A DNA stretch of 19,525 nt from Smittium culicis (lineage: Eukaryota > Kickxellomycota > Harpellomycetes > Harpellales > Legeriomycetaceae). The stretch is taken from contig LSSN01002522.1 of NCBI GenBank assembly GCA_001970855.1, positions 1-19,525 of the forward strand, written 5' to 3'. The notes under the pieces were generated by a model, which ran no database searches, had not been told where the DNA came from, and saw only the letters and a list, made by a program, of their open reading frames with translations. Of this stretch, positions 11,525 to 19,525 are shown one piece after another. Each line of letters starts with the position of its first letter. Position 1 is the stretch's first letter. The position numbers and the translations under genes are program-made.

Positions 11525-13205
11525 ATTATAAAAATTTTTTTATTTGATTATATGAAATAAATAAAATGATGTGCTATAATTTAAGAATATTTCTTCCCAG
11601 AATAATATTAAAACCTCTTTTGATCGAAATTTTCGACAGAATGCATGTTAAAATTATAGTCGTGTACTACTTTTCGCATGTATGTTGATTCTACAGACCA
11701 ATAAACCTGTTTTCTATTAAAGTCAACCCTATTCTAGAATTTTTATAATTTTATATCATATTAACTTGTTTATATTATTCAATTTTATTGCTAATATACT
11801 ATTTTTTGAGAATTGAATTAAATGATTTCTGCTACTCTATTTTGTTTTAAGTGCGTAATATTAAATTGAAAAATGATATTTCATTAGTGGCACTGATGTA
11901 AAAAAATTATGAATCGAAAATATATGGAGTTTTTTTTTAAAATATAAAATACGCCTTGTAAGTAAATAATTCTTAAAAATTTTCTGTATTATAGAGAGAT
12001 TTTCCTTAGTAAAATTAAAAATCCCTGCAGTATTCGGATTTATCAATTGAAAAACATATTTTGAATTCATCTTTATTTTTATTATACATCTTGAAACTGA
12101 TAATTCCTTTAAATTTTATTAATGATAAATCAATCGCAAATTATTGATGAGTAGTATATATTTTTTGAAAAAAAATTCAGTGTTTAAAAAATTACAAGTT
12201 ATTATTATTTTATCAATAAATTTTTAATTTTAGTAAGCTTTAGGAGCAAACAATATTATTTTATGGAATATCGTACATTTAATAGCAATCAAATTTTTTA
12301 CAAAAAGCGTATACATTTTTATCTATATGAATTTTTCTAGAATTTATAGATATATTTAATTTATTAAAATTTATAACTTCATATAAATTAAATTTGTCTA
12401 ATATCAAGAATTGCAAGAAAAAGGATACTTCTTTTAATCTTTAAAAAATATCTTTAATGTTCACGGAGATTTTCATTTGTGCCCCAATAGTGCTTTAACT
12501 GGACAAAGTTTTTTGAAAAAGTGAGACTATAGTATATGACTATTTATTACGGTGTAAGTATTAATATGAATATAAGAATAAAATTAAGATGACTAATGTT
12601 GAGTGAAGATAAAAGTGGGGTAAAATAGTAGATGTTTTAAAAACCAAAATTATACGACTTGCTTTTCCTTGAGCAGAGAAGGCTTTATTTTAAGTATTAT
12701 TTTAAGAATATATTGTGTTACATATTATATTATGTTCATAAAGGTAGAAAATGTGACGCAAGATTTGTATTGATAGTTGCAATTCACAATTATTTTCTGT
12801 TAATTCTCAGTTTTTTATCGACAATATACATTTTGAGGACGGGTACTTACACTTTTATACACAAAAAACATCATTTTCTAAATTTTTTTTTTGTCTAATG
12901 AAATTATTGAAATTCTATCATTCATTCAAGAATTAGATGTATCATAACTTTTAGAATTTGCAAATATTCAGATGATAAGCGTATCGATAAAAAATTTAAT
13001 ATATATTTTATTCGAAGTTATAACTTAAATTTTTCGAATAATGCTTGAATCTCCAGATCTGTGAATTAAATTGTAATTTTTTTATTATTAAATCATTATC
13101 CCAGTCAATAGCTTTACATTAATTAATACAATCTAAATTTTGAGCAACACTTGATGCTGATATAAAGTTTAATAATTTGATATTATTTGAATATAAAAAT
13201 TCATA
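11525..13205. other. gene-free AT-rich stretch between tandem arrays
   Basis: Frames at 11861-12070 (minus) and 12659-12898 (plus, TTG start) encode compositionally biased peptides with no recognisable motif and are treated as chance. No repeats were recognised between the 25-bp and the hexamer array. Confidence 0.55.
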
Positions 13206-13522
13206 AATCATAATCATAATCATAATCATAATCATAATCATAATCATAATCATAATCATAATCATAATCATAATCATAATCATAATCATAATCATAATCA
13301 TAATCATAATCATAATCATAATCATAATCATAATCATAATCATAATCATAATCATAATCATAATCATAATCATAATCATAATCATAATCATAATCATAAT
13401 CATAATCATAATCATAATCATAATCATAATCATAATCATAATCATAATCATAATCATAATCATAATCATAATCATAATCATAATCATAATCATAGTCATA
13501 ATCATAATCATAATCATAATCA
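13206..13522 (+). repeat. (AATCAT)n hexanucleotide array, about 53 units
   Basis: A 317-bp run of the hexamer is interrupted only by an A-to-G change at 13495. Read in different frames it gives Asn-His or Ile-Ile on the plus strand and Met-Ile or Asp-Tyr on the minus strand; the long Met-Ile frame at 13119-13538 is therefore an artefact of the repeat, with no gene-like sequence on either side. The near-perfect purity suggests recent expansion and likely length polymorphism. Confidence 0.97.
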
Positions 13523-15219
13523 AAACCAAAACAAACAAAATGTATGAATTTGTCGCTAGTAAAATTTTTAAATTAGTTAAAAATCATAATTTATTATAAT
13601 TAAAAATTAAAAATAATTTAAGATTTATTATGAATTGATTTAAACAATGAATAAAATTAAAATGAAAAATTAAAATTGAAAAAAACTATATGCCAAAATT
13701 AAGTATAATTCGAATAAAAAATATAATGTAATCCTTATAAAATAAAAAAAATTAAAAAAAAAACCTATAATAGGATAAAGAATAATAATTGATATTATAA
13801 AATAAAAAAGTTTAGTTATTATATAGTTGACTTAGAAAAGTAAAAACCATGGGCGTTAATCGAAAAAGAGTTTCTTCTCTACTGAAAATTTCTGATTGAA
13901 AGCAGGTATAAAATATTTAGTAAATAAAATTTAATAACAATCTATATTTTTTTAAATGTTTGGCACTTTTCTGTGTCAACCTGGAGAGCAAAAAAAAACA
14001 AAAACAAATCCTTACTATAGTTAAAAATATCATGTATTAATATTGCCTTACATAGAGAACATTTGATATTACTGTTCTATTTATTTTTTATTATAGTGTA
14101 CTCTTTTTATTATTTCTTTTATAATTTAAATCAAAACTTTTTAGACCTTTTAAAATAGTAGAAACAATTAGTCTTTATATAATTCTCGTTAATTGCAAGA
14201 TTCTTTAGCTAATATATAAAGTACGAGTTAGTTTATTTAAAAATTTTAGTTTGAATTAGTCTAGCATATATTAAAGCACTGTTAATAGATGAATGTAAAT
14301 TATATCAAATTGTTTCATATTAAAGTATTAAAATATAAATTCCCAATAAATTAATTTAATCTATTAAAATTTGTTATAAGGTATACATTACTTTTGCTTA
14401 ATTTTATTTTAATGATATTAATGTAAATCTTATTATCTATTGCTATAATTGGCTTTTTTTTCATAGTAGAAACTAATTAATTTTTCTATAAAATAAATTT
14501 TAGTATTAACATATTTTCTTTTAAAAGTTTACAGATATACAAGTTTTGAATATCAATATAAATTTTAAATTGTGCAGCACTTATATTTTGCATTATGATT
14601 ATGTATTAATATTCTCAATGTTTTTACCCAGGATAATTTGTTTTTTCTGGATTTATCGTTATGGGTTATAGAAAAATTTCCATTTGCTTGAAAATATTAT
14701 ATATATAATTATTTTTAGTGAATTTTTGTTGACTAATTCAACAACTTTTTGATATAATTTTAAATCCGAGGTAAAAAAAAAAGAAAAAAAGTTTGAGCGA
14801 ATAAAGTTTTAATTCTAAGAATAAAATTTATTTTTGTTGGGCTTTTTTTTTTTTTTTTGAACTACCTTCCTTTATTGCGAAATCTTAAATTGGTCATAAA
14901 TGTATTAACGGTCCTGAAAGTGTTAATAAAGCTATCATGAATTATGTACTTATGGAAAACTATTTATGTGAAATCAATTATGCAGATTTTGAAAAAAAAA
15001 ATGCCAACCACCAAGAAAAGGATTAAAAAGTAAAATATCCAGTGATAATAATACGGTTTATAATGCCGTATGATTTTAGCACAAATAATAATAAATCTTG
15101 ATTCGCTTGCTATTTTTAAAAAAGCTTTATTATAATTAAATTAAAAAGGCTGATAAATTAATGAGTTCTATGATAAAGATGTTTTATGAAAACCAGTAGC
15201 TCAAATTTATTGACCTAAA
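13523..15219. other. gene-free AT-rich stretch
   Basis: No open frame of note, no tRNA-like structure and no copy of families 1 or 2 was found. Long A or T runs occur near 13740-13770 and 14845-14860. Confidence 0.55.
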
Positions 15220-15455
15220 ATATCATATAGAATAGGATAGGTTATATATATCTGATTAATTATATTGACGAGAGTAGCTTTTACTATTACGTTTTTCGTG
15301 ATCGTCTATTCTACTTAAGTTTTAAAGCCCTAATAGAAAATCCCTTTGAATTGACTATCTGATTCAGCCAATATTTTTAGCTGCCACATAATCAAATAAT
15401 TGATACTAAGAAAAAGTATTTTCTCCTCCTTAGAATCTTAAATATAGATAATGCA
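15220..15455 (+). repeat. family 2 dispersed repeat, copy D
   Basis: This is the most diverged copy. It keeps GACGAGAGTAGCTTTTACTA, AAGCCCTAATAGAAAATCCC, GAATTGACTATCTGATTCAG with CCAATA, then CTAAGAAAAAGTATTTTCTC and CTTAGAATC, in the order and spacing of copies A and B. Confidence 0.45.
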
Positions 15456-16007
15456 ATTAAATTGGTAATTCCATAATATATATAGTCCTATTATAAATTA
15501 ATTTCACTGCCGGTCTATCTTTGCGCACACTAAGAATATTAGGATCAATCTACCAACTGCAAGTCCACTATGAAAATACATTGTTGGAGCTTAAAAAAAT
15601 TGAAATAAAAATCAATAAATTAGTATTGTTATTGGATGAGTCCAAAAGACATTTCGTCTTTTATATCTATTTATTTTGGCTTGAAAGTAATGTTCGATAA
15701 AAAAAACAAAGATTTTTTGTATTGGAAAATAATTAAATCAATTTATTTGTTCAATTATAACAATATATGTAGTATTTTCTAGTACGCTTTAAAAATAATA
15801 GTTAGTTTACATGTAGGATGAATTTAAATGAATAAAGTCGGTCCCTAAAAACAATATTGTATTTAGAAATTTCTTCTCATTTCTGTATATAATATCAATT
15901 TGCATATTATATTTAGTCATATGAATAAAATTACAAAAAAAGAACTCATTCAGTTCAGAACCTGTCATTCCATGTATGAGCTTTTTTTGAATAATTTTCT
16001 TTTGCCA
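15456..16007. other. gene-free stretch between family 2 copy D and MITE copy 2
   Basis: No gene was seen. Composition becomes slightly less AT-rich from here to the right edge, in step with the higher density of recognisable repeats. Confidence 0.45.
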
Positions 16008-16011
16008 TTAA

Positions 16012-16200
16012 ATCTTTCACAGGTGGTAGACTGTTTTTGACCCATCTAATTTAGTCAACTGAATACGATAAAAGCAATTTAGTTCCGAGAATCAATCAAT
16101 AGTTGGTATATTATAGAATATCAACAAATAAAATTTTAAATTGTGAATCATAAACAAATCAACTAATTCATTTTTTCAATGAGTGTTGGAGGGGAAAGGG
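16012..16200 (+). mobile_element. family 1 MITE copy 2 with intact TTAA flanks
   Basis: This 189-bp element is flanked by exact TTAA on both sides (16008-16011 and 16201-16204). Its 5' end reads ATCTTTCACAGGTGGTAGAC and is followed by TGTTTTTGACCCATC; its 3' end is GTGTTGGAGGGGAAAGGG. The ends are imperfect inverted repeats (CTTTC versus GAAAG). It has no open frame. Confidence 0.75.
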
Positions 16201-16682
16201 TTAAAAGCGCTTTTATATTCGCCTAGGCTCTTTCAATTTTTTTAAAGCTATGTTAGGATTTTAGATGGATTAGTTTATACATATAGGTATAATCAAGATA
16301 TTTTTTCTTGATAAAATATGAGCTGTCAGGCATAAAAATATTTACATTTATTTTGATCACGCGAGGTATAATATTTCAATAGAGACCAGGGTTTGATAAA
16401 AATTTTTTTCACTAATTTCACTATTCAAAAAAAATTTTCTTACAAGGTCCAAAAAGGTGTAACTAATGAATGGCTAATGTAGAAAGCATAAAGGGAGTTA
16501 CGAATAAAGAACGCACTTTCATGATCTTGATATTATTCGGGAAATATTTTCAATTATTAATAAAAATCATTGGCTGAGTTGGAAAGATTTTTTGGTTATT
16601 CTTATTATTCATTTCATCGGGTATGAATTATCTGCTAAATAACGTAATGGATTTTAAATTGAAAATAGATTTTTACGCGATT

Positions 16683-16955
16683 ATATCCATTGTAAATATT
16701 TATGCCTAAAAGTGCTATCTTTGTACATAATAACGAATGTCGGAGATTATTTCGATGAGCGGAATTTTTCCTATGAAGTTTTATCTACTTGGCTGCATTG
16801 CATTTGTTTTTAAATTTTATCAGAAAACATCATTGAATGAATTATCTGATACAACCAATAGATTTACCTAATTCACATAAGCAAATATAACTTCGAAGAA
16901 TAAAAGCACCGCTTGCACTAAGAAATTCCCATAAACTTTTCTCATAAGTTTTTGC
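16683..16955 (+). repeat. family 2 dispersed repeat, copy C
   Basis: It shows ATATCC, GGAGATTATTTCGATGAGCG with GAATTTTTCC after it, AATTTTATCAGAAAACATCA, TTATCTGATACAACCAATAG, CTAAGAAATTCCC and CTCATAAG. Relative to B it has about 17 extra bases between ATATCC and the GATTATTT mark. It sits between family 1 copies 2 and 4. Confidence 0.55.
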
Positions 16956-16978
16956 CTATTAAAAAATCACATATTACC

Positions 16979-17190
16979 CTTTCAGTAGCAGTTGGGATTT
17001 ATTGAGCCACCAAAAACAATCAACTAAACGGTAAATAGATAATTTTTTTTTTTGCCCTCAGGGAGATTTATTTCGGCATAAATATAAAATACATTCATAT
17101 ATAGATTAGTCAATGAAAAATAATAATAGTTTATTGGTTTTTAATATAACGAATCCAATAATAATTAATTGTGCTGACCTAGAAAATTAT
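16979..17190 (+). mobile_element. possible sixth, decayed family 1 copy
   Basis: CCCTTTCAGTAGCAGTTGGG followed by ATTTATTGAGCC resembles the family 5' end, just after ACATATTA rather than TTAA. About 170 bases on, ATAACGAATCCAATAATAAT resembles the internal AACGAATCAATAA mark. The 3' end is not recognisable and the middle does not align by eye, so chance similarity in AT-rich DNA is possible. Confidence 0.28.
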
Positions 17191-17209
17191 GACTTTTTAT
17201 CCTGTTTAA

Positions 17210-17397
17210 CTTTTTCTCGTCCAACAATCTTTGAAAAAATTAGTTAAATGATTCGTTTATGATTTATAAGAAAGTTTATTATTTGTTGTTTTTTACAGTA
17301 TATCAATATTTCTTAAAGTTTCGGAATTGAATTATTTTAATCGAGCTCTATTGGTTATATCTGATGGGTCAAAAATAATCTATCGCCCATGAAAGGG
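17210..17397 (-). mobile_element. family 1 MITE copy 4 with intact TTAA flanks
   Basis: This 188-bp element lies on the minus strand with exact TTAA at 17206-17209 and 17398-17401. On its own strand it begins CCCTTTCATGGGCGATAGAT, continues TATTTTTGACCCATC, contains AAACGAATCA and ends GTTGGACGAGAAAAAG. It is one of the two best-preserved 5' ends and shares GACCCATC with copy 2. Confidence 0.78.
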
Positions 17398-17765
17398 TTA
17401 ATTTGTTATACAATCTTTAATATTATAAAATGAATTAAGGTAACGAATATAATATTTGCAGATTAAGTGGGAAATAAAAATATTAAAAACTAGAGATAAT
17501 ACCCATAGTACACATTTTTGGATGAATTCGCAAATCAGACAGCAAATAAGCGTATATTATTAATTAGCTTTTCCATGAAAGGTAAGAAATAATAAAATTA
17601 GGCACTTAAAGTTGGCAGGTATATCTATTCGCTCAACTATATGGTCGATTTTAATACGAAAGAGTGGCAGCGCTTGGAAAAAGATAATTCCAGTAGTAAA
17701 AAGCCTAAATATAGAATAAAATATGTTAATTTTTGATAAGTCTGCAATAATTGGAATAGCTTTAA

Positions 17766-17955
17766 CCCTTTCACGGACGGTAGACTATTTTTGGCCCTCT
17801 TATTATAGCCTATTATGTAAAATAAAAATACTTAAATCCCGAGACAATAAGAAATATTAGCTTATTGATAAAAAAAAGTAAATAATAAAATATCATTTAA
17901 ATGATAAACGAATCAATAAATTGAAATTTTTATAGAGTGTTGAACAGGAAAAGGG
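17766..17955 (+). mobile_element. family 1 MITE copy 3
   Basis: This 190-bp element is preceded by TTAA (17762-17765). It begins CCCTTTCACGGACGGTAGAC, contains AAACGAATCAATAAATTG and ends GTGTTGAACAGGAAAAGGG. The right flank reads TAAT instead of TTAA, consistent with loss of one T from the target duplication. It lies about 520 bp upstream of the surface-protein ATG, so it may sit within that gene's regulatory region. Confidence 0.78.
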
Positions 17956-18479
17956 TAATATAGCAAGTATTATTTATTGGGTATACACAGAACTAAGCAA
18001 ATAAGTTACGTAAAAAATTAATAACTATTATATAAATATTACAAAAAAAAGTACTAAATAAATTGGCTAAGCAACCCAAATTAAAAATTAAGCGCAAAAA
18101 ATTATTGACGGAATATTTTGCTTAAATTCTATAGAAAAGTATATCTGTTTTTTTTTTAAAGTTATTTTTGTGAAAAAATTACAACAGAGAGAAAATATAA
18201 ATGTTATGATTTACTTTAATAAAACCATTGAAATAATAATAGACTAAAAATTTCTGCTCATTTATTATTATATACATATTTTAGTTTAGATTTATCCAAT
18301 TTGCATTACACATCAAAATTTAAAGAGGCAAAGAGCTATTTTGCGTATTACTTTCACAAGGGCATCACACTTGAATATAAAAAAATTAATAATATACTTG
18401 AAATAAGATTAATGATAAATTATTTATCTTCTTATTACGAAACATTTAAGAGTGAAACACATAAATATAGCTAATTGAT
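17956..18479. other. 5' flank of the surface-protein gene
   Basis: This is the interval between MITE copy 3 and the ATG at 18480; it should contain the promoter. TATA-like AAATATAG occurs about 15 bases before the ATG and AATATAAAAAAA about 105 bases before it. Neither can be preferred in AT-rich DNA. No gene was seen. Confidence 0.4.
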
Positions 18480-19525
18480 ATGATAATTATATCCTTAACA
18501 ACAATATCTATATTAGCAGGATATATATTGGGACAAATAGACTATACAGAACCATATCTACAAACATCAGTAACTTCAGAACAACCATTTCCATTTGGAT
18601 CACTAAATGGAGCAACAAAAATAAAATCTGGTTGCTCAGGCAGCTGGTCAATCGAATTAAAAATACCGAGCACTGTATCAGACGACTTGTTTATATCTCT
18701 CGAAAATAACAACAACAGCGAATACTCACGAATAGATATAATTTTTGGACTAATAAGCTTATCAAACCAAATAAGACTAATAAAAAATGATGACTTTACG
18801 ACTGATGTGGTGACAAGATTAAACTAGCAAATAAATAAACCAGATTTAAAAGACCCTTACTATCATTTATATATATTGTATACAAATGAAAGATTATCAA
18901 TGGGCGTAGGAAACCCGTCTAAAAATAGCATAATCGAAATACAAGGATTAAAGAACTCGCTACAGAAAAAAATAGAAGAAATGTACGTTTACTTATATCA
19001 AACACCAATAAAAAATGTACAAGTAGAAATTTATTGTGAGAAAAATGAAGATAGCACAACAATAATTAGTACGAGCGTTAGTAACACTATCACAGAGAGT
19101 AAAATAGCAACGAAAATAGGCGGAGGAGGTGATCGAATATTGGAATCAAAAACAAGTGAAGAATTATCAACAACTGAAGAGTCTTCAACCTCATCTATAA
19201 AATCAAAAACCTCATCTGAAGAATCTTCAGCTTCACCAGAAGAACCTTCAACTTCATCTGTAGAATCATCAACTTCATCTGAAGAGTCTTCAACCTCATC
19301 TGATGAATCTTCATCCACGACTACAGAATCTTCAACCTCATCTGAAGAATCAACAACTTCATCTGAAGAATCATCAACCTCTTCTGAAGAATATTCAACT
19401 TCATCTGAAGAATCTTCAACTTCATCTGAAGAATCTTCAACTTCATCTGAAGAATCTTCAACTTCATCTGAAGAATCTTCAACTTCATCTGAAGAATCTT
19501 CAACCTCATCTGAAGAATCTTCAAC
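18480..19525 (+). CDS. partial secreted Ser/Thr/Glu-rich repeat protein (adhesin-like), one in-frame TAG
   Basis: The frame opens at an ATG preceded in frame by TAG (18468) and runs off the window, about 348 codons. Residues 1-19 are a hydrophobic signal peptide (ISLTTISILAGYILG core, likely cut near G18-D21). Residues 21-190 form a domain with two cysteines (C52, C186) that could pair. After an S/T-rich linker, from about residue 222 the chain becomes a 7-residue SSTSSEE repeat, a low-complexity, probably O-glycosylated stalk typical of fungal wall proteins. The C-terminus, where a GPI signal would be expected, is outside the window. The oddity is a single TAG at 18825-18827 (codon 116) inside the N-terminal domain, with 232 further open codons in the same frame. 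Taken literally, translation stops at residue 115. Readthrough, a fresh null allele, sequencing error or an intron could explain it. I do not recognise the exact gene; the adhesin role is inferred from architecture only. Confidence 0.75.
18684..19043 (+). other. possible FAMeT-like (Methyltransf_FA) beta-sandwich domain
   Basis: Reading across the TAG, residues about 69-188 show an order of motifs like the domain named after farnesoic acid O-methyltransferase (Methyltransf_FA), a ligand-binding beta-sandwich rather than a proven methyltransferase. The order is: an acidic DDLFISL strand, a Y-x-R-I-x-I-I-F-G strand, N-Q-I-R-L, then YYHLYILYTNERLSMGVGNP (residues 127-146), resembling the family's aromatic strand followed by a G-x-I-x-VG turn, and a final YVYLYQTPIKNVQVEIYC strand. 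This is recall of a family pattern by eye, not a profile hit. If right, the TAG falls in the loop between the two halves of the domain. Confidence 0.3.
18825..18827 (+). promoter_or_regulatory. in-frame TAG with readthrough-type 3' context
   Basis: The codon order is TTA AAC TAG CAA ATA AAT. The hexamer after the stop, CAAATA, satisfies CARNBA, the downstream consensus known to raise stop-codon readthrough in budding yeast, and is one base off the tobamovirus-type CARYYA. The frame is open on both sides. Readthrough would join the signal peptide and first half-domain to the second half-domain and the repeat stalk. A nonsense mutation or a base-call error cannot be excluded. Confidence 0.4.
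19143..19525 (+). repeat. 21-bp coding minisatellite (SSTSSEE repeats)
   Basis: The 21-bp unit TCTTCAACTTCATCTGAAGA plus A encodes S-S-T-S-S-E-E and is repeated in frame to the right edge. The left part (19143-19392) is diverged, with variants such as SSIKSKT, SASPEEP, SSVE, SSDE and SSTTTES. From about 19396 the units are nearly identical, one differing by ACC for ACT near 19505. Because the unit is a multiple of three, copy-number change keeps the frame. Minus-strand frames over it (19031-19318, 19321-19524) are shadows of the repeat. Confidence 0.93.

Noticed and set aside
12659..12898. 79-codon plus-strand frame with apparent membrane segments
   Set aside because: It needs a TTG start, has AT-driven composition and no recognisable motif.
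13206..13522. AATCAT array as a telomere repeat
   Set aside because: It is internal, lacks the G-rich strand of telomeres, and AT-rich sequence continues on both sides.
13119..13538. 139-codon minus-strand frame of alternating Met-Ile
   Set aside because: It is only the AATCAT hexamer array read in one frame; the flanks are not coding-like.
19031..19524. Minus-strand frames rich in acidic or Lys-Ile-Leu-Gln repeats
   Set aside because: They are antisense readings of the 21-bp coding minisatellite; the plus frame has the start codon, signal peptide and domain.

Overview
The window looks like nuclear DNA of a fungus, probably a yeast-like one. It is very AT-rich by eye. It carries an intron-less gene for the mitochondrial small-subunit ribosomal protein uS7 and, running off the right edge, the start of a secreted Ser/Thr/Glu-rich repeat protein of the fungal cell-wall or adhesin kind. 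Nothing here fixes the species. The genetic code cannot be settled from two reading frames.

Layout. Positions 1-2922 are AT-rich and without a credible gene; they hold one copy (A) of a dispersed repeat here called family 2. Positions 2923-3576 (minus strand) encode uS7m, an island of clearly higher G+C. From 3577 to 18479, about 15 kb, I see no protein-coding or tRNA gene. This desert holds (i) at least five old copies of a short element of about 165-190 bp with CCCTTT-type ends and TTAA flanks, piggyBac-like in structure (here family 1), at 4051-4214, 4219-4402, 16012-16200, 17210-17397 and 17766-17955, with a doubtful sixth near 16979-17190; (ii) three more family 2 copies (7350-7605, 15220-15455, 16683-16955); (iii) a 25-bp tandem array (11395-11524); and (iv) a (AATCAT)n array of 317 bp (13206-13522). 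Positions 18480-19525 (plus strand) hold the partial surface-protein gene: signal peptide, an N-terminal domain of about 170 residues, then a 7-residue SSTSSEE repeat array.

The most interesting point is in that last gene. Its frame runs unbroken from the ATG to the window edge except for one TAG at 18825. The six bases after it (CAAATA) fit the CARNBA context known to promote stop-codon readthrough in yeast. The alternatives are a fresh nonsense allele, a sequencing error or a 153-nt intron.

The two genes show no functional link. The uS7m gene is housekeeping. The surface protein sits next to a repeat-dense, gene-poor stretch, a setting in which fungal adhesin genes often lie (subtelomeric or other fast-evolving DNA), but no telomere or centromere signature was recognised.
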